Source of the DNA: a virus
IMG/VR virus record: IMGVR_UViG_3300010160_000162
Coordinates: 1-30,436 of that record
DNA length: 30,436 nucleotides
Direction: 5' to 3' (one strand)
The notes below the pieces were generated by a model, which had not been told where the DNA came from, searched no databases, and saw nothing but the letters and a program-made list of their open reading frames with translations. How positions within the stretch are numbered: the stretch's first letter is position 1; every line of letters begins with the position of its first letter. Below, piece by piece: positions 19,660 to 27,593 of the stretch. Both the position numbers and the translations under genes were made by a program.

Positions 19660-21075
19660 ATGACTTTAGCAGTAAACTTAGCAAACTTAGTTGACGGATT
19701 AAGTGCAGACGGAACTATTGCTGACCCTAAATCGGTAAGTGATAAAGCCAATACCAGTACGGGGTATTTTGATTTGCCTTCGGGGACTACGGCACAACGC
19801 CCAGCATCTCCTAACACAGGTATGGTTCGTTATAATTCTAGCCTAGGACTTATTGAAACTTGGAACGGCACTACATGGACAGGACTAGGAGGCAGTGCTA
19901 CAATTAGTGGCACTGCTCCTGCAAGTCCCACAGATGGTGCATTATGGTTTAATAGTACAACAGGGTATTTATACGTCTATAACACAAGTAGTTGGGTATT
20001 ATCAGGTTTTAGTGGAAGTTACACTGACCTTACTAACAAGCCATCACTTTCAGCAGTAGCTACTAGTGGTAGTTATGCTGATTTATTTAATAAACCAGCA
20101 ATTACACCTACAGCAGTTAGTGATCAAGCAAATACAAGCACAGGATATTTTGGTGTACCTACTGGTACAACAGCACAACGTCCAGCATCTCCAACCACTG
20201 GTGCAACTAGAATAAATACTACTACAAATTATATTGAAATGTACTATGGAGGTTCCTGGGTTAATGTAATATACATAGGTTTAGTAACTTTAAGCTATAC
20301 TGGAACACCAACAGTTACATCTGTGGGTAACTATAATACATTAACATTTACTGGAACAACTGGATCTATTACAGCTACTAATGTACCAAGTGGCGCGCTT
20401 ATAGAGTATTTACTTGTAGCTGGTGGTGGCGGTGGTGGTAATACAATGGGCGGTGGTGGCGGTGGTGGCGGTGTACTATATGGTACTATTAACCCCACAG
20501 TAAACACTCAATACTCATTTACTATTGGTCCTGGCGGAGCTGGTGCAACAAGCCGAGCTGCTAATGGTCTTAACGGCACTGCTACTACTGCATTTGGCTT
20601 AACTGCTGTTGGTGGTGGAGGTGGAGCCAGTTGGACACCTGTTACTGGAAGTGCAGGTGGTTCAGGCGGTGGAGGTTCAAGCGGTAGTGGTGCAGGCGGT
20701 GCAGGCACCAGTGGACAAGGATTTGCAGGAGCTACCGCAACTGGATCAGGTGGAGGTGGTGGTGGAGCTGGAGGCATTGCACCTGCAGGTACTGCAGGCG
20801 TTGCTGGTTCAGGTGGGCCAGGATTTAATTGGCAAAGTTTTGGTACATTTTACGGCGGCGGTGGCGGAGCGGGTAGCGGTAGTGGCTATAGCAGTAACAT
20901 TAATGCTCCAGGCGGTACAGGCGGAGGTGGTTCAGGCGGCACACATTCCACAGCGGGTAATCCAGGAACTCCAAATACTGGTGGCGGTGGTGGCGGTGGT
21001 GGTTACGGAGCAGCAGACTATAACGGTGGCCTAGGTGGTAGTGGTGTAATATTAATTAGATATAGGTTTCAATAA
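19660..21075 (+). CDS. Tail fibre protein with C-terminal polyglycine domain
   Basis: This protein has 471 residues. ATG 19660 is chosen because it follows AAAGGGG at 19648-19654 with a 5-base gap and aligns to the N-termini of the other fibres; the frame stays open upstream inside the previous gene. Residues 1-24 (MTLAVNLANLVDGLSADGTI...K) match the shared fibre N-terminus. Two modules with TAQRPASP (about residues 44 and 170) and tryptophan motifs (ETWNGTTW, YGGSWVNV) follow, with a middle copy (PTDGALWFNSTTGYLYVYN) and Y.DL.NKP linkers typical of phage fibres. From about residue 246 to the end is a glycine-rich domain. It opens YLLVAGGGGGG, has several runs of five to eight glycines, and closes GGSGVILIRYRF. 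This matches the glycine-rich domain family and recalls the polyglycine-helix receptor-binding tips of T-even-like adhesins. Receptor binding is inferred. Confidence 0.87.
   Translation: MTLAVNLANLVDGLSADGTIADPKSVSDKANTSTGYFDLPSGTTAQRPASPNTGMVRYNSSLGLIETWNGTTWTGLGGSATISGTAPASPTDGALWFNSTTGYLYVYNTSSWVLSGFSGSYTDLTNKPSLSAVATSGSYADLFNKPAITPTAVSDQANTSTGYFGVPTGTTAQRPASPTTGATRINTTTNYIEMYYGGSWVNVIYIGLVTLSYTGTPTVTSVGNYNTLTFTGTTGSITATNVPSGALIEYLLVAGGGGGGNTMGGGGGGGGVLYGTINPTVNTQYSFTIGPGGAGATSRAANGLNGTATTAFGLTAVGGGGGASWTPVTGSAGGSGGGGSSGSGAGGAGTSGQGFAGATATGSGGGGGGAGGIAPAGTAGVAGSGGPGFNWQSFGTFYGGGGGAGSGSGYSSNINAPGGTGGGGSGGTHSTAGNPGTPNTGGGGGGGGYGAADYNGGLGGSGVILIRYRFQ
20395..21072 (+). repeat. Polyglycine-coding tract
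   Basis: GGT/GGC/GGA-rich DNA encodes repeated glycine runs that are regularly spaced by short non-glycine turns. It is distinctly richer in G than the rest of the window. The frame is maintained throughout. Confidence 0.8.
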
Positions 21076-21077
21076 TT

Positions 21078-21731
21078 ATGGGTATAGCACGATATTTATC
21101 AAAACTAGGTTCTGTGTTAAGCGCAGAAGGTGTAGTACCCGTTTCCAAAGGTGGAACAGGCTCTTCAACAACTAGTGGTGCAAAAACTGCACTTGGGTTA
21201 GTAATTGGAACAGATGTTTTATCACCAACTGGATCAGCAGCTAGTCTTACAAGTTTTCCAACTTTTAATCAAAACACAACTGGAACTGCTGCAGGTTTAT
21301 CAACCACTTTAGTTGCAGCTTCAGGTGGAACAGGTATTACTAGCCCAGGAGCTTCCGGAAACATATTAGTTTCTAATGGTACAGCTTGGTTAAGTGCTGC
21401 TAGTGCTACTAGAGTAGTGGCTTTAGCTGATGCAACAACAGCTACTATTAACGCTGATACTACGGATATAGCTACGCAAGCTAATACTCAAGCAACAGGA
21501 ACATTAACCATAGCAGCACCAACTGGAACGCCCACAAACGGACAAAAAATAATTTTTAGATTACAATCAACTAATGTGCAAACTTTTAGCTGGAATGCAA
21601 TATTTACAGGTTCAACTGATTTAGCTCTTCCAACTACTTCAACTGGTACAAGCAAGTACGATTATGTGGGTTTTATGTATAATTCAACAGCTGCAAAATG
21701 GCAGTTGTTGGCTAAAAACTTTGGGCATTAA
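21078..21731 (+). CDS. Short tail fibre protein with shared N-terminus
   Basis: This protein has 217 residues. ATG 21078 lies 2 bases after the previous stop, with no good Shine-Dalgarno site (only AGG further upstream), so translation is probably coupled. Residues 1-24 (MGIARYLSKL...G.....K) match the N-termini at 7047, 13308 and 19660. Then comes the classic phage fibre motif VSKGGTGSSTTSGAKTALGL and a related SGGTGITSPGASGNILVSNG near residue 95. The C-terminal half (residues about 115-217) has ADATTATINADTTDIATQ and ends F.GSTDL.LP...KYDYVGF.YN...KWQLLA, which looks like a small beta-sandwich head domain. Probable minor fibre or head-decoration protein; its ligand is unknown. Confidence 0.8.
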   Translation: MGIARYLSKLGSVLSAEGVVPVSKGGTGSSTTSGAKTALGLVIGTDVLSPTGSAASLTSFPTFNQNTTGTAAGLSTTLVAASGGTGITSPGASGNILVSNGTAWLSAASATRVVALADATTATINADTTDIATQANTQATGTLTIAAPTGTPTNGQKIIFRLQSTNVQTFSWNAIFTGSTDLALPTTSTGTSKYDYVGFMYNSTAAKWQLLAKNFGH

Positions 21732-21733
21732 AT

Positions 21734-23929
21734 ATGGCAAACCGATATTGGAGAGGCGGTAGCGGTACTTGGGGCAGTACTACTACTAACTGGTCTGCCA
21801 CAGCTGGTGGGGCTGGAGGTGCATCAGTTCCTGTAGCTGGAGACTCAGTATTTTTTACCTTAGGAACTACATATACAGTAACCTTTGCCGCCGGAACAAA
21901 TTTTAGTGTTACTGATTTTACAGTATCTGGAGGAACTGTTACATTTGTACAAGCTGCTAGTATGGTTTTAAATGTAAGTGGTAATTTTTCAATACTTTCA
22001 AATACTGTGTTCAGCGCAGCAGGTGGAACTGGTACTCTTAACTTTTTTAATACTGGCGGCAAAACTGCAGGTACAAATGGCGCCGCAGTTGGTCTTAATG
22101 TTATTTTTGGTAATTCAAGTAGTAGTAGTATTACATTAAGTAGTGCATTTAATGTAAAATCTCCAGGAACTACTACATTAACCTCTGGTACTTTAAACTT
22201 AAATGGATTTAATCTTACTACATCCTATTTTGATTCAAGCAATACAAATACCAGAACTTTAGCTTTTGGAAGCGGAAATATTACAACTCCATACCTTTAC
22301 TGTGCTAATGTTAGCAATATGACTTTAACTAAAACTACTGGTGCTGTTATATGTGATACGCCAGGTAGTTATTATAATTTTGGTAATAGTAGTACCGGCG
22401 GTTATACTGCAGGCACTAGTGGAGCTCCTAATCTTACTTTTACAGGAGCAGGTAGTACTACAATTAGTACAACTATCTCCAGTAATACAACTGCATATTA
22501 TTATGCTTATTGGGATACTATTGATTTTGGAAGTACTGCTGCAAAAATTACTACAGGATTAGATAATCAGAGTATGCAGATCTACCCTGGTTGGCCCATA
22601 CTTTGTAAAAGTTTAATTTTAAATTCAAGTGTTGATACTACTACTAATAATATAGGATTTACTCAATATAATACTGGTACTATTACTAGCAATGGCGGTA
22701 CACTTTACACCTTGTCCATGAGTTCAAACTCTAATTTAACATTATTAGACTCTTTAACTTGTGGTTGGTATGGCTATTTTAATCATGCAGGTACGTTAAA
22801 TTTAAATGACTTTAATATAATTACGCCAAAATTTTATAGTAATGGTACTAGTACTCGTACTATAAATTTTGGTACAGGTAATATTGAACTTACAAACGGT
22901 ACTGGAACAGGTACTGTAGTAGCACTTGATTGTACAACTGCTACTGGATTTACTTGGACAGGTACTGGTGGTTTTACAGTTGGGGCATTAACTAGTGGTA
23001 TTACAAGAACGTTTACATTTGGCACAACCGGTGGTTCAACTAGTAACGCTCCTAACTTATCTGTCACATCTGGATCAATAGGCCCTACACTAACTTCCGG
23101 CAGTTGGTTTAATGTATTAAATTTTACAGGTAGTACTGCTGGCGGTTATACAACATCTTTAAATCTTAATGGTTTAGTGTTGGGTAGCGGAACGTACACT
23201 AGTTTAACACCAACTATGAGAGGTACTGGTACTATTACAAGTAATGGTAAAACGCTTCCTAGTCTCACAATTAATAGTTCCGGAACTACTACTTTAGGCG
23301 ATGCATTAACCACAACAGGTGCTACAACAATAACTGCTGGGACGTTGGATTTAGCAGGATTTACAATGACTACACCTAGTGTTACTTCTGCGTCTACTTC
23401 TGCCAGATCAATTACTGGAGCAGGCACTATTAACGTAAGTGGAGCTTGGACAATTAGTAATGGAACTAATTTTACAGGTTCTAACTATACTATAAATATG
23501 ACTAGTGCTTCTGCTAAAACATTTGCGGGCGGTAGTGGTTCATATGGAAGTTTAGTTCAAGCAGGAGCTGGTATTTTAACAATATCTGGTTCTAATGCAT
23601 TAGCAAATATTAGTGCAACCACTCGCCCTTCTACTATAACTTGTACGGCTGGAACAACTCAAACATTAGCAAATTTTACACTGTCTGGAACGTTAGGTAA
23701 TTTAGTAACAATTAATAGTTCTACTGTGGGTACACAATTTACCCTAACAAAACCCACAGGTACTGTAGCACCCAATTATTTAAGTATAAAAGATAGTAAT
23801 GCTATTGGTGGTGCAACATGGAATGCATATAATATTGCTGGTACTAATACAGATGCTGGTAATAACACTGGTTGGATATTTATTTCAACAACAGCTCCAA
23901 TTACTGGTCAATTCATGGCTTTCTTTTAA
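21734..23929 (+). CDS. Beta-solenoid-like fibre/adhesin protein
   Basis: This protein has 731 residues; ATG 21734 lies 2 bases after the previous stop with a weak ribosome site, so coupling is likely. The N-terminus (NRYWRGGSGTWGSTTTNWS) is a motif seen in phage and surface proteins with repetitive beta-structure. The body is built of short beta strands rich in T, G, N and S. A unit resembling GTLNLNGF..TT...S..T.TRT..FG.GNI recurs near residues 150, 352 and 534, and an ITSNG.TL strand unit precedes the second and third copies, giving a period of about 180-200 residues. No signal peptide, autotransporter barrel or catalytic motif is visible. It fits a virion fibre or decoration protein with a beta-solenoid or stacked beta fold; this is inferred from repeat pattern and neighbours. 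Confidence 0.72.
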   Translation: MANRYWRGGSGTWGSTTTNWSATAGGAGGASVPVAGDSVFFTLGTTYTVTFAAGTNFSVTDFTVSGGTVTFVQAASMVLNVSGNFSILSNTVFSAAGGTGTLNFFNTGGKTAGTNGAAVGLNVIFGNSSSSSITLSSAFNVKSPGTTTLTSGTLNLNGFNLTTSYFDSSNTNTRTLAFGSGNITTPYLYCANVSNMTLTKTTGAVICDTPGSYYNFGNSSTGGYTAGTSGAPNLTFTGAGSTTISTTISSNTTAYYYAYWDTIDFGSTAAKITTGLDNQSMQIYPGWPILCKSLILNSSVDTTTNNIGFTQYNTGTITSNGGTLYTLSMSSNSNLTLLDSLTCGWYGYFNHAGTLNLNDFNIITPKFYSNGTSTRTINFGTGNIELTNGTGTGTVVALDCTTATGFTWTGTGGFTVGALTSGITRTFTFGTTGGSTSNAPNLSVTSGSIGPTLTSGSWFNVLNFTGSTAGGYTTSLNLNGLVLGSGTYTSLTPTMRGTGTITSNGKTLPSLTINSSGTTTLGDALTTTGATTITAGTLDLAGFTMTTPSVTSASTSARSITGAGTINVSGAWTISNGTNFTGSNYTINMTSASAKTFAGGSGSYGSLVQAGAGILTISGSNALANISATTRPSTITCTAGTTQTLANFTLSGTLGNLVTINSSTVGTQFTLTKPTGTVAPNYLSIKDSNAIGGATWNAYNIAGTNTDAGNNTGWIFISTTAPITGQFMAFF

Positions 23930-23939
23930 AGTCAATAAC

Positions 23940-23944
23940 AAGGA
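23940..23944 (+). promoter_or_regulatory. Shine-Dalgarno site deciding the 23950 start
   Basis: AAGGA lies 5 bases before ATG 23950. It supports this codon over the upstream in-frame ATG at 23872. Confidence 0.7.
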
Positions 23945-23949
23945 ATATT

Positions 23950-24438
23950 ATGACAACTTTAGTAAAAGCCGCAACAATTGAATCTTCACTATATAATAGT
24001 TTGGCTACCCTTACAGGTACTCAAACTTTAGCAAATAAAACAATTAAAACGGTTAAAGAAAACGTAACAATTGTAGCAACAGCACCCCCAACCATAGTTA
24101 ATTTTGATGTTGCCACACAACCTATTCTGTGGTATAATTCCAATACTACTGCAAACTTTACTATAAATATTCGTGGAGAAGGTACAACACCTACTACATT
24201 AAACTCCTTATTAAGTGTTGGCGAATCCATAACTGCAAATTTGTTTGTTCAAAACGGCACCACTCCTTATTATCCTACTGCTTATCAAATTGACGGAGTA
24301 GCAGTAACTCCTTTATACCAGGGAGGCATACCATATACAACTGGTAGTCAATTTGCTACTGATTTGTATGTAATATTTATAATTAAAACAGCAGCTTCTA
24401 CGTATAAATTGTTTGTTTCACAAACTAAATTTGGATAA
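23950..24438 (+). CDS. Conserved aquatic-phage fibre-associated protein
   Basis: This protein has 162 residues. ATG 23950 is preferred over an ATG 78 bases upstream because that one is inside the preceding gene and AAGGA at 23940-23944 precedes this one. The N-terminus carries the phage fibre motif LTGTQTLANKTIK. The rest reads as a single beta domain: NFDVATQPILWYNSNTTANF, then NSLLSVGESITANLFVQNG, then IDGVAVTPLYQGG, ending FVSQTKFG. I recall this sequence pattern from structural proteins of marine phages, including cyanophages, where it is a free-standing or fibre-terminal domain. Likely role: virion protein at the distal tail; no enzyme motif. Function is not experimentally known to me. 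Confidence 0.75.
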   Translation: MTTLVKAATIESSLYNSLATLTGTQTLANKTIKTVKENVTIVATAPPTIVNFDVATQPILWYNSNTTANFTINIRGEGTTPTTLNSLLSVGESITANLFVQNGTTPYYPTAYQIDGVAVTPLYQGGIPYTTGSQFATDLYVIFIIKTAASTYKLFVSQTKFG

Positions 24439-24447
24439 GGACAATAA

Positions 24448-25611
24448 ATGCCATTATCTTTTTCATCTGGTGCAAGTAAATCTTTTGGATTTGCTGGAGG
24501 CAACGTATATATACCAGAAACTTTAAAATTTCCAGCAAGTTCATTGATTCCATACTATGGTGCTACGACAGATGCAGGATTAGGAGATTGGGAACGTTAT
24601 ACTACTGCAGATGGTAAATATCTTTTATCAGCTACAACTCAAGCACAAATAGGGGTATCTTCTGCAGTTATTGCTGGTGGCAGTAGCATTTCAGGTTCGC
24701 TAACTAGTGGAGGTTCTCACAGTGGCTCAACGGTAACACAAAACATATACAGCTCAGGTAGTGTTTACAGACAAACACTTAGTGGCGGTAGTCACAGTCA
24801 TACAGTAAGTGGCGCATATTATTCATCTATGGTTTTAACTACTCAAAATATTTTACTATTACGAGCAATTAGAAGTACAAGGTATTTACCTGCCAATGCA
24901 TTAAGTATAAAACAAACTCAACCAAATAGTTCAACTGCATTTGTTAGTTCTTCATCGGGAAATACTTACTTAGCAGGCGCCAATAATTTAACTTTTACAG
25001 CTGGCAGTAATCTTAGTCTATCTTATAGTGTTGGTAGTAACACTTCTGGCGGTCATGACCATAGTAGTACAGGTACAGGAACTTATATACCTGCAGGTCA
25101 ACGATATTACTCATATAATGTGGGGTACGATGCAGCAGCACATAGCCATAGTGTGTCCGCAACTTTTACACAATCAGTAATAACAAGTAAATTAGTTAGT
25201 CTTTGGAAACATACTGCAGCAATTATACCTCAAACAGACCTTATAATAATGTATGTTGGTACGTTAGCATCATTACCTGATACCTGGAAATTGTGTGATG
25301 GTTTAAATAATACTACTAATTTAGGAGGCTACGTTATTGGATATAATAATAGTAGCTTGACTTGGAATGTTATTCGAACTGCTGATCCATCAACTGCATT
25401 AGGCGGTGTAACTACTGGATACGTTTCTCACAACCATGCCAGCAGCATGACAGGCTCTAATTTAGTACAAAGTAGTTATAGTAATGTAGCAACTGGAGCT
25501 CAACATAGTTCATTAGGTTGGTCACACGGCCACACCGCCTCTGTAACTACTAGTAATACAACTTACGTACCACCTAGAATTGGTGTTGCATTTATACAAT
25601 ATAAAGGATAA
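24448..25611 (+). CDS. Tail-collar-type fibre tip with HxH metal-binding motifs
   Basis: This protein has 387 residues; ATG 24448 follows AAGGA at 24437-24441. Two halves each resemble a phage tail collar domain. The first (residues about 29-60) has SSLIPYYGA...WERYTTADGKYLL; the second (about 261-300) has DLIIMYVGT...PDTWKLCDG...NLGGYVIGYN, as in the P.GW..CDG signature. Five HxH pairs are present (H116/118, H203/205, H232/234, H328/330, H360/362). In T4 gp12 and gp37 such pairs bind metal ions along the trimer axis. The C-terminus (YVPPRIGVAFIQYKG) matches the usual PPYxxxxFI ending of collar-domain fibres. It is probably a short tail fibre or receptor-binding tip, and sits directly before the likely assembly chaperone. 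The number of metal sites is inferred. Confidence 0.85.
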   Translation: MPLSFSSGASKSFGFAGGNVYIPETLKFPASSLIPYYGATTDAGLGDWERYTTADGKYLLSATTQAQIGVSSAVIAGGSSISGSLTSGGSHSGSTVTQNIYSSGSVYRQTLSGGSHSHTVSGAYYSSMVLTTQNILLLRAIRSTRYLPANALSIKQTQPNSSTAFVSSSSGNTYLAGANNLTFTAGSNLSLSYSVGSNTSGGHDHSSTGTGTYIPAGQRYYSYNVGYDAAAHSHSVSATFTQSVITSKLVSLWKHTAAIIPQTDLIIMYVGTLASLPDTWKLCDGLNNTTNLGGYVIGYNNSSLTWNVIRTADPSTALGGVTTGYVSHNHASSMTGSNLVQSSYSNVATGAQHSSLGWSHGHTASVTTSNTTYVPPRIGVAFIQYKG

Positions 25612-25615
25612 TATA

Positions 25616-26128
25616 ATGATTAACACTATAGTTAGTCTAGATTTTTATAACTCTAACTTTTTTATTAAACTGGATGGAAAAGAACACTATTGGAACGATG
25701 TATCTAAACTTACTTCTGACATTAATTATCCATATTCAAGTACCATAGGATTATTAGCCTATGAACCTAGCAGAGAAATTTATAACGTTGAATTTTTAAA
25801 CAAAGACTTTAAAATAGGCTTAGATTTACCAGAAATTAAATGGTTTGTAGATAATAAATCAGAGTTAATTAATAAAATTAATGCTTTAAACCAAGCGGCA
25901 ATAGTAATAATTACACTAGAAATGACTAGAAATCAAAAATTAGCCGAACTTGATTGGATTGTACAGCGTCATCAAGAGCAGTTAGCTTTAAATATTGCTA
26001 CTACTTTAACAAATGAACAATACCTAACGGTATTAGTTTACAAACAACAATTACGTGATTTAACTAATACTTATTCTAAAACTACTCCAACTGAACAAGT
26101 CACTTGGCCCACTAACCCACTTAATTAA
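25616..26128 (+). CDS. Probable tail fibre assembly protein/chaperone
   Basis: This protein has 170 residues. ATG 25616 lies 4 bases after the fibre-tip stop, with AAAGGA at 25603-25608; an earlier in-frame ATG (25580) overlaps the previous gene and has no ribosome site. The C-terminal third carries the signature of phage tail-assembly chaperones: R(N)QKLAELDW, then LTNEQYLTVLVYKQQLRDL, then VTWPTNP, comparable to the usual R..LL..DW...YR..LRD...WP..P pattern. The N-terminal part (DFYNSNFFIKLDGKEHYW; GLLAYEPSREIYNVEF) is unassigned. Gene position immediately after a fibre tip is typical for such a chaperone, which folds or trimerises the fibre in the host cytoplasm and need not be in the virion. 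Confidence 0.7.
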   Translation: MINTIVSLDFYNSNFFIKLDGKEHYWNDVSKLTSDINYPYSSTIGLLAYEPSREIYNVEFLNKDFKIGLDLPEIKWFVDNKSELINKINALNQAAIVIITLEMTRNQKLAELDWIVQRHQEQLALNIATTLTNEQYLTVLVYKQQLRDLTNTYSKTTPTEQVTWPTNPLN

Positions 26129-26139
26129 AATAATAAAAA

Positions 26140-27186
26140 ATGAAAATAGCAGTATACGCTATAAGCAAAAACGAAGAGCAATTCGTTAAAAGATTTTGTA
26201 AATCCGCAATAGACGCTGATCTTGTTTTAATTGCGGATACTGGTTCTACAGATGCAACAGTTGCTGAAGCCAAAAAATACGGTGCAACTGTATATGAAAT
26301 TTCTGTTAAACCTTGGCGGTTTGATAAAGCGCGCGATACGGCACTAAATTTAATCCCTGGGGATTACGACGTGTGCATTTCGCTAGACTTGGACGAAGTC
26401 TTAGAGCCAGGCTGGCGAAAAGAAATTGAACGAGTATGGGCCGCAGATACAACCCGTTTACGTTACAAGTTTGATTGGGGCAGTGGTATTAGCTTTTTCT
26501 ATGAAAAGATTCATCATAGAACAGGCTATCACTGGCATCACCCAGTGCATGAATACCCACAACCAGATAATCGTACTCGAGAAGTATATGCACAAACTGA
26601 CATGCTGTTAGTTAGTCATCACCCTGATAACTCTAAATCTCGTGGACAATATATGCCACTTTTAGAATTAGCAATTGCTGAAGATCCTAAATGTCCTCGT
26701 AATGCTTTTTATCATGCTCGTGAACTGACTTTTTATAGTCGCTGGGAAGACGCCATTTTTTACCTAAACAAGTATTTAGCAATGCCTGAAGCCAATTGGC
26801 AAAATGAGCGTTGTTATGCATACAGACTATTAGGCAAATGTTATTCAGAACTTGGTAACTGGGAACAGTCGGTAAAAATGTTTCGCTTAGCTATTGCTGA
26901 AGCGCCTGGTACTCGTGAGCCTTGGGTAGGCTTAGCAGAAGTTTGTTATCGTTTAGCAAGATGGTTAGATTGTTATTCAGCTTGCAAATCTGCGCTAGCA
27001 ATTCAAAACAAAGAGTTAGTATATACTATGGACCCTAATGTTTGGGGTGCTCTGCCGTATGATTTATGTTCTATAGCAGCTTGGCAATTAGGTTTTAAAG
27101 AAGAAGCAATTGATTTAGTCAAAAAAGCACTTTTATCAGATCCTAATAATGAACGTCTTTTAAATAATTTAAAGAGTATGATATAA
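26140..27186 (+). CDS. Family 2 glycosyltransferase with TPR-like C-terminus
   Basis: This protein has 348 residues; ATG 26140 has no recognisable Shine-Dalgarno site (A-rich leader). Residues 1-130 are a GT-A fold: KIAVYAISKNEE at the nucleotide-sugar-binding start, IADTGSTDATV at 31-41, FDKARDTAL at 61-69, and the metal-binding D-x-D as SLDLDEVLEPGW (DLDE at 83-86). A histidine-rich stretch HWHHPVHEY (131-139) follows where the acceptor loop is expected. Residues about 185-345 form helical TPR-like repeats (W.DAIFYLNKYL; YRLLGKCYSELGNWEQSVKM; WLDCYSACKSAL; GFKEEAIDLVKKAL). This two-domain layout is known in phage and bacterial family 2 transferases. The acceptor is not identifiable. Ser/Thr-rich fibre proteins just upstream or host surface glycans are the obvious candidates. 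It is not a classic beta-glucosyltransferase of T4. Confidence 0.85.
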   Translation: MKIAVYAISKNEEQFVKRFCKSAIDADLVLIADTGSTDATVAEAKKYGATVYEISVKPWRFDKARDTALNLIPGDYDVCISLDLDEVLEPGWRKEIERVWAADTTRLRYKFDWGSGISFFYEKIHHRTGYHWHHPVHEYPQPDNRTREVYAQTDMLLVSHHPDNSKSRGQYMPLLELAIAEDPKCPRNAFYHARELTFYSRWEDAIFYLNKYLAMPEANWQNERCYAYRLLGKCYSELGNWEQSVKMFRLAIAEAPGTREPWVGLAEVCYRLARWLDCYSACKSALAIQNKELVYTMDPNVWGALPYDLCSIAAWQLGFKEEAIDLVKKALLSDPNNERLLNNLKSMI

Positions 27187-27593
27187 TGTGGCTATTACAA
27201 TACTTACCTAACTGGATATTTCCTGCAGTATTTTTTGCAGGAATAATCCTATACTTAGTTACCAAAACTATTTCGTTTTTACCTCAAGCAAAATTATTTC
27301 AAGCAATTGCAGCTGCATTAGTTTTCTTTGGTACTTATATGACAGGCGCTATTTCAAATAATGATACCTGGCTAAAGCGTGTTAATGAATTACAGCTTCA
27401 AATTTCTAAATTAGAAACCAAGTCTCAAGAAACTAATACAAAAATAGTTACAAAAGTACTAACTAAGCGTGAGTATTACCGTGAACAAGGCACAGAAGTA
27501 ATCAAGTATGTTGACCGTGAAATTGTTAAGTATGACGAATCATGCAAAATTCCACAAGAAGTAGTTGAAGCACATAACAAGGCTGCTAAATGA
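27186..27593 (+). CDS. Putative inner-membrane spanin (i-spanin, Rz-like)
   Basis: This protein has 135 residues; its ATG overlaps the previous stop by one base (TAATG). It has two hydrophobic segments (about residues 8-26 and 37-57), then a charged, predicted coiled-coil stretch (WLKRVNELQLQISKLETKSQETN, shown as 62-84), then a basic/acidic tail (KREYYREQGTEVIKYVDREI) ending HNKAAK. The gene overlaps the next one, a lipoprotein, by four bases (ATGA), as is typical of i-spanin/o-spanin pairs. Spanins fuse inner and outer membranes in the last step of Gram-negative lysis. Most i-spanins have one N-terminal segment; the two here are unusual and would put the N-terminus in the periplasm if the coiled coil is also periplasmic. 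Function is inferred from topology and context. Confidence 0.72.
   Translation: MWLLQYLPNWIFPAVFFAGIILYLVTKTISFLPQAKLFQAIAAALVFFGTYMTGAISNNDTWLKRVNELQLQISKLETKSQETNTKIVTKVLTKREYYREQGTEVIKYVDREIVKYDESCKIPQEVVEAHNKAAK

Noticed and set aside
20508-21034. Pro-rich minus-strand frame (20508-20777) and Val/Gln-rich second frame (20609-21034).
   Set aside because: Both are shadows of the polyglycine-coding DNA; neither has a ribosome site.
23872-23950. Longer N-terminus for the 162-residue protein, starting at 23872.
   Set aside because: It overlaps the preceding gene, has no ribosome site and the extra residues are a shadow of its coding sequence.
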